The notes: generated by a model from the letters alone, not told the origin. DNA of 64,000 bases from Allopseudospirillum japonicum (GCF_900108915.1 NZ_FNYH01000006.1:62001-126000); one strand, 5' to 3'; shown: positions 35,907 through 46,854, numbered from the stretch's first letter. Numbers and translations: made by a program.

Positions 35907-37238
35907 ATGGGGATTTCTTTACGTTTTTTGGCGGTCGCTTTGGTGATTTTGGTTTTAAATGGTGCTGTGATTAGCTGGTTGAGTGATCAGATTATGGAAG
36001 ATGCTTTTTTACAGGAAGCAAAACATAAAATTCATCTGTATCTTGATCAGATCGCAGTGCAAGTGGCTCAGCTGGATCCGCCAACCGATGCGGATCTGGC
36101 GTATTTTCGCCAGCGTATTAACCAACACCCAATCTTTGGGCAACAAATCCAAATCAAATCCTTATATCTGTTTGATCAGCAAGGACAAATTCTTGCTCAT
36201 AGCCAAGGGAAACGCACGCCTAAAAAGATACAAGGGGCTTATGCGCAAGTCGTTTTAGCAGGCCAAGCCTCTTTGGGGGAGCGTGTGGAATGGGACCCTA
36301 AGCACCAAGAAGTCAGTGCAGATTTTTTATTACCCATCCAGCTAGCTTCTGGCATCCAAGCGGGCATTGAAGCGGAAGTGAGTATGACAGGGGTGATGCA
36401 GGCGATTGCACATTTTGATGAACCGTTTGAAATACAAGTGTGGACGAGCATTTTAGGCTCGAGCATTTTGATGTTCTTGTTATTAGGCTGGTTAGTCCAT
36501 CGACGTTTAACCGGTCCAGTGCAAGATATTTATCATGTCGTGCAGGCCTTATGTGAGGGTGCCTTACACACGCGCACTCAGATAACCAGCCAAGATGAAA
36601 TTGGCACCCTTGCCCGTGGCGTCAATCAATTAGCGCAAAGTGTACAGGATTTGCTTGCGCAGCAAGAAGAAGCTTATCTGCAAACCCTCAAAGCTTTGAT
36701 GCGCACTTTGGAGGCGAAAGATCCTTATACAGCGGCCCATTCAGGGCGTGTTGCCCACTATTCAGTTAAATTGGGTCGTTATATCGGCCTAGCAGAACAA
36801 GAACTGAATTTATTACGTAAAGGCGCACTCATGCATGACTTGGGTAAAATCGGTATTCAAGATCAAGTGCTCAACAAACCAGCGGCCTTGACTGCCGAAG
36901 AATACCAGCATATGCAGGCACATCCGCAAATGACAGCCAGTATTATGAAACCGTTAAAACGTTTTAAAGCCTTTGCAGAAATCGCTGCTTGGCATCACGA
37001 GCGTTGGGATGGCCGAGGTTATCCTGATGGTTTGACTGGGACAGAAATCCCTTTATTAGCACGTATTGTCGCGATTGCCGATACTTGGGATGCGATGACA
37101 GGAGACCGTGTTTACCGTAAAGGGATGCCTGCTGCCAAAGCGTTAGCTATCTTGGAAAGTGAACAAGATCAAGGGCAGTTTGATCCCCAGTTAATCCGTC
37201 AATTTATTAGGTTAATGCAAGCAGAGTTAGCCAGTTAA
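35907..37238 (+). CDS. HD-GYP cyclic-di-GMP phosphodiesterase, membrane-bound
   Basis: Predicted to hydrolyse c-di-GMP. TM1 is about residues 5-24, a roughly 150-aa periplasmic sensor region follows, TM2 is about 177-198, then a HAMP (LTGPVQDIYHVVQALCEG) and an HD-GYP domain. The latter has HSGRVAHYSVKLG (about 277), HDLGKIGIQDQVL (about 311) and the defining HHERWDGRGYPDGLTG (about 362). All metal-site motifs appear intact. SD is AAGGAG. It is a single gene, convergent with DUF934/cysI, separated by a hairpin terminator. The signal sensed is unknown. Confidence 0.92.
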   Translation: MGISLRFLAVALVILVLNGAVISWLSDQIMEDAFLQEAKHKIHLYLDQIAVQVAQLDPPTDADLAYFRQRINQHPIFGQQIQIKSLYLFDQQGQILAHSQGKRTPKKIQGAYAQVVLAGQASLGERVEWDPKHQEVSADFLLPIQLASGIQAGIEAEVSMTGVMQAIAHFDEPFEIQVWTSILGSSILMFLLLGWLVHRRLTGPVQDIYHVVQALCEGALHTRTQITSQDEIGTLARGVNQLAQSVQDLLAQQEEAYLQTLKALMRTLEAKDPYTAAHSGRVAHYSVKLGRYIGLAEQELNLLRKGALMHDLGKIGIQDQVLNKPAALTAEEYQHMQAHPQMTASIMKPLKRFKAFAEIAAWHHERWDGRGYPDGLTGTEIPLLARIVAIADTWDAMTGDRVYRKGMPAAKALAILESEQDQGQFDPQLIRQFIRLMQAELAS

Positions 37239-37250
37239 GCAAAACATAAA

Positions 37251-37274
37251 GGCCTTACAAGTCTGTGTAAGGCC
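37251..37274 (-). terminator. Terminator between HD-GYP gene and DUF934 gene
   Basis: Perfect 9-bp stem GGCCTTACA / TGTAAGGCC with a 6-base loop between convergent genes. On the minus strand it is followed by TTTATGTTTT, so it mainly serves the cysI-DUF934 transcript and may act on both strands. Confidence 0.7.
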
Positions 37275-37295
37275 CAGAGGAAAAACGCAAGAATC

Positions 37296-37790
37296 TTATG
37301 CGCCTTGCGCCCGCTGAATAAACAAAGGGAGTGCTTGGTCTGATGCGGCTTGATAACATACGCTAAAAGGCTTGAGCGCCTGTAACGCTGCTTGAAGATC
37401 TTTATCTGCACGTAGGGCAAAGGCATTAAAGCCCACGCGCTGCATATAAAAGAGCTGATCCTGTAATACATCCCCAAGCGCGCGTATTTCTCCTTGATAC
37501 TGATAGCGGGTACGTAATTGACGCGCTAAGGTATAACCGCGGCCATCATTAAAATCAGGAAAATCAATCCCGATCAAAGGGGCTTGCATCAAGGACGCCG
37601 CCAGCGCATCGGTTAACTCAGTATCACTGGCTAACCAAGGGGCCCGTAATGGATGTGCGCTTTCTTCTAGCCAAGCGTGCAAAGGCAATAAGTAGGCTTG
37701 GGAATCTTGGGTGTCAGGTTGGTTGGCATCCGCACAGACACGAATCCAAGCATCTTCCACAATCTGGCCATCACGAATAATCTTAGGCAT
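37296..37790 (-). CDS. DUF934 protein, sulfite-reductase partner
   Basis: DUF934 proteins are found almost always directly behind a ferredoxin-type sulfite/nitrite reductase gene and are thought to support it, perhaps in electron supply. The start at ATG 37790 (MPKIIRDGQIVEDAW; AAGGAAGG upstream) overlaps the end of cysI by 8 bases, indicating translational coupling. Family marks are PLIGIDFPDFNDGRGYTLARQLR, YQGEIRALGDVLQDQLFYM and GFNAFALRADKD. 164 aa. The biochemical role is unproven. Confidence 0.85.
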   Translation of the reverse strand: MPKIIRDGQIVEDAWIRVCADANQPDTQDSQAYLLPLHAWLEESAHPLRAPWLASDTELTDALAASLMQAPLIGIDFPDFNDGRGYTLARQLRTRYQYQGEIRALGDVLQDQLFYMQRVGFNAFALRADKDLQAALQALKPFSVCYQAASDQALPLFIQRAQGA

Positions 37791-39426
37791 ACACACCTTC
37801 CTTAAAGGGTTTGGCACCAATGCGGTGATAGGTATCAACAAAGGTTTCCTCTGGGTGACGCTGAGCCACATACACGGCCAACAACTTGGCAATCACCTCT
37901 GGAATCGCCTCTTGGGCGAAAGAAGGCCCGAGGATTTTCCCTATGTTGGCTTGGTTACCTGAGCGTCCACCAAGCGAGATTTGGTAGAACTCTTGCCCTT
38001 TTTTATCCACGCCTAAAATCCCAATATGGCCAATATGGTGATGACCACAGGCATTCATACAGCCGGAGATATTGAGATCCAAAGGCCCAAGATCATAGAC
38101 ATAATCCAGATCGTCGATTTTTGCTTGAATGGCTTGTGCAATTGGAATCGATTTGGCATTGGCAAGATTACAAAAATCCCCACCAGGGCAGCAGATAATA
38201 TCTTGCAATGTGCCCACCGTGGGTGAAGCTAACTGATGCTGGTCGAGAATTTGCCATAACTCAAATAACTGATCGAGACGCACATCCGCGAGCACCAAGT
38301 TTTGATTATGGGAGACTCTCAATTCACCCAAGCTATAGCTTTCTGCAAGATCAGCCACAAGCGTCATCTGTTGGGTGTTAATATCTCCAGGTGCATGGCT
38401 GGGATGTTTTAAAGATAAGGTAACCGCCGCATAGCCTGAAACCTTATGGGCTTGTACATTGTTGGTGACAAAGCGCGAAAAGGCTTTGTTTTGCGCCCGT
38501 GCTTGCTCAAATGCTTGGGTATCTACACCTTGGGTTCGTGCAGGCTCATGGAAAAAGCGTGCCGCATAGGTAACTGCTTGTTCCGTGAGGGTGCTGGGGC
38601 CATCTTTGAGTTCTTGCCATTCTTGTTCGACACGTGCGCGGAAGGTGTCCACCCCTAAGGCTTTCACAAGGATTTTAATCCGTGCTTTGTATTTATTGTC
38701 GCGGCGGCCGTATTGGTTATAGACACGCAAGATGGCTTCTAGGTAAGTGATCAGGTGTTGCCAAGGTAAGGCCTCACAAATCACATCCGCGATTAACGGC
38801 GTACGCCCTAACCCCCCGCCAACCCACACTTTAAAGGCTAAACCTTGCGCACCTTGCACCAGCTCTAGGCCAATATCATGCACTTGTACCGCCGCGCGAT
38901 CTTGCTTTGCTCCATTGACGGCAATTTTAAATTTGCGTGGTAAGAAAGCAAATTCAGGGTGCAAGGTGGACCATTGGCGAATCAGCTCACACCAAGGGCG
39001 TGGGTCAGCGACTTCATCGGCTGCAATGCCGGCAAATTGGTCTGTGGTGGTATTGCGAATGCAGTTACCACTGGTTTGGATCGCATGCATTTCTACTTGG
39101 GCGAGCTCATCCAACACTTGCGGGATTTTCTCTAAGGGAATCCAGTTAAACTGGACATTCTGGCGCGTGGTAAAGTGCGCATAGCCCTTGTCATACGTAG
39201 TCGCAATATGCGCTAGGGTGCGCAATTGACGCGCACTTAACATGCCATACGGGATAGCTACCCTTAGCATGGGCGCATGTCTTTGGATATACACGCCATT
39301 TTGCAGGCGCAAAGGGCGGTATTCATCTTCGCTTAAATCACCAGCAAGATAACGTTGGGTTTGGTCTTTAAACTGAGCAACACGCTCATTCACCAAGGTT
39401 TGATCATAGGTATCATATTGGTACAT
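37783..39426 (-). CDS. cysI: Sulfite (or nitrite) reductase, siroheme/4Fe-4S hemoprotein
   Basis: Six-electron reductase giving sulfide from sulfite. Two tandem ferredoxin-like/SiR repeats are present (RHAPMLRVAIPYGMLSA and TTRQNVQFNWIPL in the first). The metal motifs are CCPGGDFCNLAN (about 410) and GCMNACGHHHIG (about 453), whose four Cys bind the 4Fe-4S cluster coupled to siroheme. 547 aa fits CysI-type enzymes. The close DUF934 partner and the absence of a flavoprotein CysJ gene nearby suggest ferredoxin or another small donor. Assimilatory nitrite reduction is an alternative, but the context (metH, DUF934) favours sulfur. An AT-rich inverted repeat lies 59 bp upstream of the start. Confidence 0.88.
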   Translation of the reverse strand: MYQYDTYDQTLVNERVAQFKDQTQRYLAGDLSEDEYRPLRLQNGVYIQRHAPMLRVAIPYGMLSARQLRTLAHIATTYDKGYAHFTTRQNVQFNWIPLEKIPQVLDELAQVEMHAIQTSGNCIRNTTTDQFAGIAADEVADPRPWCELIRQWSTLHPEFAFLPRKFKIAVNGAKQDRAAVQVHDIGLELVQGAQGLAFKVWVGGGLGRTPLIADVICEALPWQHLITYLEAILRVYNQYGRRDNKYKARIKILVKALGVDTFRARVEQEWQELKDGPSTLTEQAVTYAARFFHEPARTQGVDTQAFEQARAQNKAFSRFVTNNVQAHKVSGYAAVTLSLKHPSHAPGDINTQQMTLVADLAESYSLGELRVSHNQNLVLADVRLDQLFELWQILDQHQLASPTVGTLQDIICCPGGDFCNLANAKSIPIAQAIQAKIDDLDYVYDLGPLDLNISGCMNACGHHHIGHIGILGVDKKGQEFYQISLGGRSGNQANIGKILGPSFAQEAIPEVIAKLLAVYVAQRHPEETFVDTYHRIGAKPFKEGVYA

Positions 39427-39484
39427 GTCGGGTCCTATCTACAGGGAACACCAAGGTCGATGCTGCGCACCATAACAAGGGAGT

Positions 39485-39505
39485 TTTATTCTTAAAAAGA
39501 ATAAA
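39485..39505. promoter_or_regulatory. Inverted repeat upstream of cysI
   Basis: Perfect palindrome arms TTTATTCTT / AAGAATAAA with an AAA centre, 59 bp before the cysI start. It looks like a LysR-type (T-N11-A) operator and could bind a CysB-like activator. It might also help end the MATE transcript, whose stop lies 24 bases away, but T-runs are weak. Confidence 0.45.
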
Positions 39506-39529
39506 TTATCATATTTTTATTGCTTATAG

Positions 39530-40888
39530 TTAGGTTGATGTGTCTTTTGCGTGATGCCTTAACTTCTGAAAGCCTTGGTACCACAACCAAATAAAGCCGC
39601 AAGAATGTAGACCACGATAGGCAAGCTGGAGCCACCAAATCCCCAGCAAGCCATAACCTAAATACACCCCAAGCCACCAAGCAAGGGGTAAAAATAGCCC
39701 CCACTGCAAACTTAAAGCCAGTTGCATAGCGGCTTTATGTGCGCCGATGCCCTGTAAAGCCTGATTAAAAACGAGTGCACCTGTATCCAGCACTATCATT
39801 AAGGCGGTCAGTTGTAAGGGGAAAATCGCGCTGGCTTGTAATCCAGGATCGGTTAGAAATAAAGCAACAATGACATCTGGATATAAAAACAACGGCAGGC
39901 TTAATAGCAAAAGCAAGCCAAAAGCCACATAAGTCACATCCCATCCCCACAAATAGGCTTGCTGAAAGGCTCGGGCACCTAAACTATGCCCCACTAAGGT
40001 CATCGCTGCCATGCCTAGGCCGACCGCGGGCAAAATCAGCAATAAGGACAAGTTCACTAACACATGACCAATCGCCACGCTGGCGGCGTCAATTTGTCCT
40101 AGAATCCAGAACAAAACGGCATAGCCTGCAGCAAATAAGGCCTGCTGTACGGAGGTGGGCAAAGCACGTTGACTCGTTTTCCAAATTAAAGCCCAAGATG
40201 GGGGTTTAAATACAAAACCACTGGGGCAGGCTCGTTTCCAAGTGAGCCAAGTCCACAAAATACACCCCAGGGTGACAGAAAGACTCGTGCCTAAAGCGGC
40301 ACCTTGGACGCCTAACGGGGGGATACCTAAACCGCCTTGGATCAACCACCAGGTAAGTATCACGTTAGTGCCATGCATTAACAAAATAATTTTGAGGTAC
40401 AAACCTGCTTGATGAATCCCATTCCAATAACCACGAAAACATAAGTTAATGGCGACAGGCAAAAAAGCGAATGCCCGTAATGCAAGATAATCACTGGCAA
40501 GGGTTTGGACTTGAAGATCTTGGCTGAGCAAAGCCACAAGGGTATCGGCATGCAAATAACCGATAGAAGTTAAGGGGATGCCTAGGGCAAGTGCGAGCAC
40601 AATACCCGCATTAAGAGGACGCGCCCGTTCACTATAACGGCGGGCGCCATTGAGACCAGCAACTTGCGCTTGCACCCCAGAAGATAAGCCCATCAGTAAA
40701 GCGGTGAGCATAAAGGTGATATAGCCACCAATGCCGACACCGGCAAGGGCGATTTCGCCGAGCTGGCCGACTAATGCCGCGTCGACAAGATTTAAGAGAC
40801 TTTGGCTTAGCATGCCACCCATAATAGGCAAGGCAAGTGCCAGAATATGCTGGATACGCTGGCTTATGCTGGCGCTGTGTCGATTCAT
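39530..40888 (-). CDS. MATE-family multidrug/toxin exporter
   Basis: Na+- or H+-coupled exporter with 12 predicted helices in two six-helix halves. Motifs seen are the N-terminal LALALPIMGGMLSQSLLNLVD, VGIGGYITFM and LMGLSSGVQAQVAGLNGA. In the second half, VGLGMAAMTLVGHSLGA and LDTGALVFNQALQGIG are typical of the DinF/NorM superfamily. I chose the ATG at 40888 (452 aa). A TTG 13 codons upstream is possible, but neither has a strong ribosome site. It lies between metH and cysI on the same strand. The substrate is unknown. Confidence 0.9.
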   Translation of the reverse strand: MNRHSASISQRIQHILALALPIMGGMLSQSLLNLVDAALVGQLGEIALAGVGIGGYITFMLTALLMGLSSGVQAQVAGLNGARRYSERARPLNAGIVLALALGIPLTSIGYLHADTLVALLSQDLQVQTLASDYLALRAFAFLPVAINLCFRGYWNGIHQAGLYLKIILLMHGTNVILTWWLIQGGLGIPPLGVQGAALGTSLSVTLGCILWTWLTWKRACPSGFVFKPPSWALIWKTSQRALPTSVQQALFAAGYAVLFWILGQIDAASVAIGHVLVNLSLLLILPAVGLGMAAMTLVGHSLGARAFQQAYLWGWDVTYVAFGLLLLLSLPLFLYPDVIVALFLTDPGLQASAIFPLQLTALMIVLDTGALVFNQALQGIGAHKAAMQLALSLQWGLFLPLAWWLGVYLGYGLLGIWWLQLAYRGLHSCGFIWLWYQGFQKLRHHAKDTST

Positions 40889-40970
40889 GCCGATATGAGC
40901 ACTCGTTGCAGCCCTTTGCTCCTGCAAATATCTGCAAGAACAAAAGGCATAAAAAAGGAAGGGCGCTTAG

Positions 40971-43900
40971 TTAGCGATCCGGATCATAAGAGAGGACGGG
41001 CATTAACCAGCGTTCTAATTCTGCAACGCCCATCCCCTTGCTGGCGGCCAAAACTTCTACCTGATCTTTGGCAATCTTGCCCACATTAAAATACTTGGAT
41101 TGCGGATGAGCAAAATACCAGCCAGAAACTGCCGCTGTGGGATACATGGCATAGCTTTCTGTGAGGGTCAGGGAAGTATGCTCAGTGGCATTGAGCAATT
41201 CAAACAGCACCCCTTTTTCTGTGTGATCTGGACAAGCAGGATAGCCAGGTGCTGGACGTATCCCTTGGTAACGCTCGCGAATCAGCTCTTCGTTTGAAAG
41301 CTGTTCTTTTGCACCATAGCCCCAGAATTCTTTACGAACACGCTCATGTAAATGCTCTGCGAAGGCCTCCGCCAGCCGATCTGCCAAAGCTTTAATCATA
41401 ATCGCATGATAATCATCATGAGCTTTTTCATAGGCTTGGGCGAGTTCTTCTGCACCTATCCCAGCAGTGACCGCAAAACCACCAATCCAATCTGGGATTT
41501 GGCTTTCTTTCGGTGCAATAAAATCAGCGAGGGAATAACAATGCGGCTGCTTGCTACTTTGTTGGCGAATGGCGTGGATTTTTGCTTGTACCTGTTGGCG
41601 TGATTCATCTGTATAGACTTCAATCACATCACCACAGGCATTGGCTGGCCATAAACCAAGTACCGCTTTAGCGGTTAACTTTTTGTTGGTGACCAGATCG
41701 GCCAACACTTGTTGCGCATCAGCAAATAAACTGCGTGCGGTTTCACCCACAATCTCATCTTGCAAAATCGCCGGATATTTACCAGCAAGATCCCAGCTAA
41801 TAAAGAAAGGTGTCCAATCAATGCGTTCGATTAATTTTTCTAGTGGATAATCTTCAAAAACCTGTAAACCTAGGTGGCGTGGTGCTGGCGGCGGATAGCT
41901 TTGCCAATCTGGGGTAAAGCGACGCGCAAGCGCTTGCTGATAGGTAAGATCTGCGCTTTTAGGCTGACGCTTACTTTGGCGCTCGCGTACTTGTTCATAC
42001 TCGCTAGCGAGCTTGGCCAAAAAGTCAGGTTTAAGCTCAGCAGATAATAATTGACTGGCCACCCCTACAGAGCGGGAAGCATCGGTGACATACACCACAG
42101 GCCCTGTATAAGCTGGCGCAATTTTAACTGCTGTATGGGCTTTTGAGGTCGTCGCCCCGCCGATCATCAAGGGTAAATCCATCCCTTGGCGCTGCATTTC
42201 TTTGGCTACATGCACCATTTCGTCGAGCGAAGGGGTAATCAAGCCTGATAAGCCAATAATATCAGCTTGATGCTCGCGAGCAGCTTGTAGGATTTTTTCA
42301 CAAGGCACCATAACGCCCAGATCAATGACTTCATAGTTATTACACTGGAGCACCACACCCACGATATTTTTTCCAATATCATGCACATCCCCTTTCACGG
42401 TGGCCATAATGATACGGCCTTTGGCACTTTGTACACCGTTTTTTTCCGCTTCAATAAAGGGGATTAAATAGGCCACGGCTTGTTTCATCACCCGTGCTGA
42501 TTTCACTACTTGGGGCAAAAACATTTTGCCTTCGCCAAATAGATCACCTACCACATTCATCCCTTCCATGAGGGGGCCTTCGATCACCTCAATCGGGCGC
42601 GCACTGGCTTGGCGGGCTTCTTCAGTATCTGCTTCGATATATTGGGTAATGCCTTTGACTAAGGCGTGTGCAATCCTTTCTTTAACGGGTAAGGCGCGCC
42701 ATGCTTGGTCTTCTTTTTTCTCTATGTTGGTCTGGCCATCACCACGAAACTGCTCGGCAATTTCTAATAGGCGTTCAGTGGATTCAGGATGACGGTTTAA
42801 AACCACATCCTCCACAGCATCACGGAGCTGGGCAGGCAGATCATCATACACCGCCAGCTGACCAGCATTGACAATCCCCATTGTCATGCCTTCACGAATG
42901 GCATGATATAAAAAGACAGAGTGAATCGCTTCGCGGACAGGATTATTACCACGGAAGGAGAAGGAAACATTCGATACACCGCCGGAGATCATCGCATGGG
43001 GGAGATTTTGCTTAATCCAAGTGACCGATTGGATAAAATCTACGGCGTAATTATTATGCTCTTCAATCCCAGTGGCTACCGCAAAAATGTTCGGGTCAAA
43101 GATAATATCTTCTGCGGGGAAGCCGACCTCTTGGACCAAAATATGATAAGCGCGCGCACAAATTTCGATTTTACGTGCAAAAGTATCCGCTTGGCCGACT
43201 TCATCAAAGGCCATCACAATCACAGCCGCCCCATAGCGTCGACATAAGTGGGCTTGCTCGCGGAAAGCTGCCTCCCCTTCTTTTAGGGAAATCGAGTTGA
43301 CAATGGGTTTGCCTTGGGTGCACTTTAAGCCGGCCTCAATAATTGGCCACTTGGAAGAATCTATCATCAAAGGCACGCGAGCAATATCGGGCTCACCGGC
43401 AATCAGGTTTAAAAAACGCACCATCGCCCCTTGTGAATCCAGCATACCCTCGTCCATGTTGATATCAATCACTTGGGCACCGCTTTCAACTTGCTCCTGA
43501 GCCACTTCTAAGGCAGTGGTGTAGTCTTCCTCAATAATCAGACGCTTAAACCGGGCGGAGCCGGTGACATTGGTGCGCTCACCGACATTCACAAATAAAG
43601 ACTGGGCTTCAATATTAAAGGCTTCTAAACCGGAGAGGCGGCACGCGGGCGCAATTTCGGGCACTGGGCGTGCTTGTGCTGAGGCGACGGCTTTGGCGAT
43701 GGCCGCAATATGTTCCGGTGTGGTACCACAGCAGCCGCCAATAATATTGACTAACCCAGACTCGGCAAACTCTTGTACGATAGCGGCCATTTCTTCTGGG
43801 GTTTGGTCATATTCCCCAAAGGCATTGGGCAAACCGGCATTGGGGTGTGCAGAAACGAAAGTATCCGCTTTATTGGATAACTCTTCTAAATAAGGGCGTA

Positions 43901-44648
43901 GCTCTTCGGCCCCTAAGGCACAGTTTAAGCCAACGGAAATGGGTTGCGCATGCCGAATCGAGTTCCAGAAGGCTTCTGTGGTTTGCCCCGAAAGGGTGCG
44001 TCCAGACGCATCGGTAATCGTGCCAGAGATCATCACAGGTAAGTGACGCCCTTGGCGTTCGAAGACTTCTTGTACCGCAAAAATTGCCGCTTTGGCATTT
44101 AAGGTATCGAAAATGGTTTCTATCATCACCAAATCAATACCGCCACGGATAAGGGCTTGGGTTGCCTCAATATAATTGCTGACCAGCTCATCAAAAGTCA
44201 CATTACGAGCGCCCGGATCATTCACATCGGGGGAGATAGACGCGGTACGACTGGTTGGGCCTAAGATCCCCGCAACATAACGGGGTTTCTCTGGGGTGCT
44301 ATACAAATCCGCTTGTTGACGTGCAAGGCGGGCGGCCGCTTCGTTAATTTCTGGGACCAAATCCTGCATCTGGTAGTCCGCTTGGGATAAGCGGGTCGCA
44401 TTAAAGGTATTGGTTTCGATAATATCCGCACCGGCTTTCAAATAGGCCGCATGAATACCTGCGATCATATCCGCTTGGGTCAGCACCAAAATATCATTAT
44501 TCCCCTTGATATCTGAGGCCCAATCGGCAAATCTGTGCCCGCGGTAATCTTCCTCACTCGGCGCATACTTTTGAATCTGGGTTCCCATACCGCCATCAAG
44601 AATATGAATACGTTGGCGAAGGGCATGATGTAAAGGATGATCAAGCAT
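40971..44648 (-). CDS. metH: MetH: cobalamin-dependent methionine synthase
   Basis: Transfers a methyl group from 5-methyltetrahydrofolate to homocysteine via methylcobalamin. Full-length, 1225 aa (E. coli 1227). The four modules are in order. The homocysteine-binding barrel (about 1-330) has zinc Cys in [10 protein letters not shown] (about 305). The pterin-binding barrel (about 355-640) shows [14 protein letters not shown] and [11 protein letters not shown]. The cap and B12 domain (about 650-890) carries the cobalt-ligand motif [12 protein letters not shown] (about 754). The activation domain (about 900-1225) has [12 protein letters not shown] for SAM binding. I looked upstream for a cobalamin riboswitch and saw none in the 140-bp gap. 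The gene presumably needs imported or made B12. Confidence 0.98.
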   Translation of the reverse strand: MLDHPLHHALRQRIHILDGGMGTQIQKYAPSEEDYRGHRFADWASDIKGNNDILVLTQADMIAGIHAAYLKAGADIIETNTFNATRLSQADYQMQDLVPEINEAAARLARQQADLYSTPEKPRYVAGILGPTSRTASISPDVNDPGARNVTFDELVSNYIEATQALIRGGIDLVMIETIFDTLNAKAAIFAVQEVFERQGRHLPVMISGTITDASGRTLSGQTTEAFWNSIRHAQPISVGLNCALGAEELRPYLEELSNKADTFVSAHPNAGLPNAFGEYDQTPEEMAAIVQEFAESGLVNIIGGCCGTTPEHIAAIAKAVASAQARPVPEIAPACRLSGLEAFNIEAQSLFVNVGERTNVTGSARFKRLIIEEDYTTALEVAQEQVESGAQVIDINMDEGMLDSQGAMVRFLNLIAGEPDIARVPLMIDSSKWPIIEAGLKCTQGKPIVNSISLKEGEAAFREQAHLCRRYGAAVIVMAFDEVGQADTFARKIEICARAYHILVQEVGFPAEDIIFDPNIFAVATGIEEHNNYAVDFIQSVTWIKQNLPHAMISGGVSNVSFSFRGNNPVREAIHSVFLYHAIREGMTMGIVNAGQLAVYDDLPAQLRDAVEDVVLNRHPESTERLLEIAEQFRGDGQTNIEKKEDQAWRALPVKERIAHALVKGITQYIEADTEEARQASARPIEVIEGPLMEGMNVVGDLFGEGKMFLPQVVKSARVMKQAVAYLIPFIEAEKNGVQSAKGRIIMATVKGDVHDIGKNIVGVVLQCNNYEVIDLGVMVPCEKILQAAREHQADIIGLSGLITPSLDEMVHVAKEMQRQGMDLPLMIGGATTSKAHTAVKIAPAYTGPVVYVTDASRSVGVASQLLSAELKPDFLAKLASEYEQVRERQSKRQPKSADLTYQQALARRFTPDWQSYPPPAPRHLGLQVFEDYPLEKLIERIDWTPFFISWDLAGKYPAILQDEIVGETARSLFADAQQVLADLVTNKKLTAKAVLGLWPANACGDVIEVYTDESRQQVQAKIHAIRQQSSKQPHCYSLADFIAPKESQIPDWIGGFAVTAGIGAEELAQAYEKAHDDYHAIMIKALADRLAEAFAEHLHERVRKEFWGYGAKEQLSNEELIRERYQGIRPAPGYPACPDHTEKGVLFELLNATEHTSLTLTESYAMYPTAAVSGWYFAHPQSKYFNVGKIAKDQVEVLAASKGMGVAELERWLMPVLSYDPDR

Positions 44649-44842
44649 ACGGGATTCTCTCTACGCGGACACAAAATTAAACGAAAGCCTAGTGTAACAA
44701 AATCTGCTTTTTTGCGTCAGGCTTTATACCTGATTAAAATACTTGGGTATGTTCAAAAGCCAACGTTTGGCGTACCATATCAGGTAAGAAGATGCCTCAG
44801 GCATCCATTGGCGCATTGACTAAGTTTAAGGTATTGAATTTT

Positions 44843-45433
44843 ATGAGTAAAACAATCGAGTTCACCACAAGCGCACAAAGCTATCTCAGTGAGTTGCTCA
44901 GCAAGCAGGAGGTTTCTGGGATGGGTGTGCGGGTTTTTATTACTCAGCCTGGTACCCCTTATGCAGAAACCTGCCTTGCTTATTGTCGCCCCGGAGAAGA
45001 AGAAGCCAAAGATCACCCCTTGGTATTAGAGGCCTTCACTGTGTACCTTGATGCCAATAGCTTGCCGTTTTTAGAAGATGCGGTGGTGGATTTTAACCCA
45101 GATCGCATGGGCGGCCAGTTAACCATTAAGGCACCCAATGCCAAAATGCCAAAAGTGAATAAAGATAGTCCGTTAGCTGATCAAATTAACTATGTGTTAT
45201 ATGCGGATATTAACCCTGGGCTGGCGGCGCATGGTGGTGAAATTAAACTGATTGAAATCACCGAAGAGAAGGTGGCCATTTTGCAATTTGGGGGTGGCTG
45301 CCAAGGGTGTAGCGCTGTGGATTTGACCTTAAAAGATGGGGTAGAAAAAACCTTGCTCGAAAAAATCCCTGAGCTCACAGGGATTCGTGATGTAACCGAT
45401 CATAGTGTCAAAGAAAACGCTTATTATCAGTAA
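44843..45433 (+). CDS. nfuA: NfuA: Fe-S cluster carrier protein
   Basis: Carries and delivers 4Fe-4S clusters. The N-terminal degenerate A-type domain (about 1-100: [19 protein letters not shown]) is followed by a C-terminal Nfu domain with the cluster motif [10 protein letters not shown] (CxxC, about 155). Starting at ATG 44843 gives 196 aa, close to E. coli NfuA (191). An in-frame ATG at 44792 with AGG upstream would add 17 residues, so this start is likely but not certain. It is divergent from metH and convergent with the helicase gene. Confidence 0.94.
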   Translation: MSKTIEFTTSAQSYLSELLSKQEVSGMGVRVFITQPGTPYAETCLAYCRPGEEEAKDHPLVLEAFTVYLDANSLPFLEDAVVDFNPDRMGGQLTIKAPNAKMPKVNKDSPLADQINYVLYADINPGLAAHGGEIKLIEITEEKVAILQFGGGCQGCSAVDLTLKDGVEKTLLEKIPELTGIRDVTDHSVKENAYYQ

Positions 45434-45459
45434 GTGCTTTATCAGTAAGTGTTGCTGCG

Positions 45460-45520
45460 GCCCTCTTGCGGGAGGGCACTCACCCTTTCTTTTCCTCTCT
45501 TCTCTTTTTTTCTTCCTCTC
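45460..45520 (+). terminator. Hairpin and pyrimidine tract after nfuA
   Basis: Stem GCCCTC / GAGGGC (45460-45477, 6-base loop) begins 26 bases after the nfuA stop and is followed by a long C/T-only-like tract with T-runs (to about 45520). Likely the nfuA terminator; the distance to the main T-run is longer than usual. Confidence 0.5.
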
Positions 45521-45542
45521 CCTAATGATGTATGCAGCTTGC

Positions 45543-46802
45543 CTAAGTCCCTGGGTGTGTCTTGCGCTGCTGAGCTTCGCGCAATTTATCTTTTTTGCTT
45601 TTCCGTCGGCCTTTCACAGGGGCTGGGCCTTTAGTTGGGGTGGGTGCGCTGAGAGCCGATGGGCTAGGCGCAAAATCTGCAAGGGATTCGCGTTCTAGGC
45701 GTATTTGGTAGCGTTTTTCAATTAAACGGAAATGGGCTTCACTATCTGGGTCGATCAAACTAATCGCGGTACCTGTCGCACCTGCACGCGCACTACGTCC
45801 AATACGATGCACATAATCTGCACTGGAACGCGGCAAATCATAGTTGATCACAAATGCCAGTTGAGCAATATCCAAACCACGTGCGGCCACATCGGTAGCA
45901 ATCAAAACTTGTATCTCCCCTGCTTGAAACCTTGCTAAGGCAGACTGGCGTTCTTTTTGGCTGCGATCGGCATGCAAGGTTTTACCCGTAAACCCATATT
46001 TATGCAGTTTATGCACTAATTGATCTGCACCGCGCTTACTGGCAACAAAAACGAGAAATTGCGCCTGTGGATGGGTGCTGAGTAAATGACGTAATAAGGC
46101 CGTCCGTTTGTTTTTATCCACGAGGAGTGCGCGTTGGTTTAAGTGAGTGGGGAAGGTGTGGCTCGGGGTGAGATCAAGCTGGTGGGCATTAACCAACAAG
46201 CTTTGGGCAAGGGTTTGTACCTCAGGCGGGAAGGTCGCAGACAATAACACACGCTGGCAGTGTTTAGGTATGGCAGCCATCAAGGTCTGTACCGCTTCTG
46301 AAAATCCCAAATCCAATAAACGATCGGCTTCATCCAACACCAAGTGCTCAACTTGACTGAGGCTAATGGCGTTTTTCTCCAGCAAATCCAATAAACGTCC
46401 CGGTGTGGCAAGGATAAGGTCGCATCCGGTACGCATTGCCTGCATTTGTGTATTGATAGACACACCGCCATAAATAGCCAAGGCGGTACAGGCTTTGGGG
46501 TAGGCACTGGCATAGCGCAGGGCCGCTTGGTGAATTTGGATCGCGAGCTCACGTGTGGGCACTAACACCAAAGTACGCACTTGGTGGGCGTGTAATTTGC
46601 GTGCTTTTGTATGCATTTTTTCTAATAAAGGTAATAAAAAGGCGGCAGTTTTACCTGAGCCGGTTTCTGCCACCGCCAGCAGATCTGTGCCTGCCAGTAA
46701 AGGCCCAATCGCTTGGCTTTGAATAGGCGTCGGTTGTTGATAACCGAGGTGTTGCAGATGGCTTTGCACACAAGGAGATAAGCCGAGAGAAGTAAAAGAC
46801 AT
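45543..46802 (-). CDS. rhlE: DEAD-box RNA helicase, RhlE-like
   Basis: ATP-dependent RNA remodelling, probably in ribosome assembly or RNA decay. Seen in order: Q-motif GYQQPTPIQSQAI, Walker A AETGSGKTAAF (about 46), PTRELA, LATPGRLLD, the DEAD box LVLDEADRLLDLGF (about 150), SATFPPE (motif III), FVASKRGADQL and ATDVAARGLDI, and motif VI HRIGRSARAG (about 330). A short basic C-terminal tail (KGRRKSKKDKLREAQQRK) helps RNA binding. 419 aa. It is divergent from the HerA-like gene across a 126-bp region. RhlE is the best fit, though SrmB cannot be fully excluded. Confidence 0.92.
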   Translation of the reverse strand: MSFTSLGLSPCVQSHLQHLGYQQPTPIQSQAIGPLLAGTDLLAVAETGSGKTAAFLLPLLEKMHTKARKLHAHQVRTLVLVPTRELAIQIHQAALRYASAYPKACTALAIYGGVSINTQMQAMRTGCDLILATPGRLLDLLEKNAISLSQVEHLVLDEADRLLDLGFSEAVQTLMAAIPKHCQRVLLSATFPPEVQTLAQSLLVNAHQLDLTPSHTFPTHLNQRALLVDKNKRTALLRHLLSTHPQAQFLVFVASKRGADQLVHKLHKYGFTGKTLHADRSQKERQSALARFQAGEIQVLIATDVAARGLDIAQLAFVINYDLPRSSADYVHRIGRSARAGATGTAISLIDPDSEAHFRLIEKRYQIRLERESLADFAPSPSALSAPTPTKGPAPVKGRRKSKKDKLREAQQRKTHPGT

Positions 46803-46854
46803 ACAATACCCAGTTCACGCAAAAAAAGATGAGTTTAACAGGTTTTGCTTGCCA

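Noticed and set aside
44649-44842. Cobalamin or SAM riboswitch upstream of metH
   Set aside because: The gap is short and lacks the conserved B12-box or SAM-box elements; only a minor TCAGG/CCTGA dyad is present.
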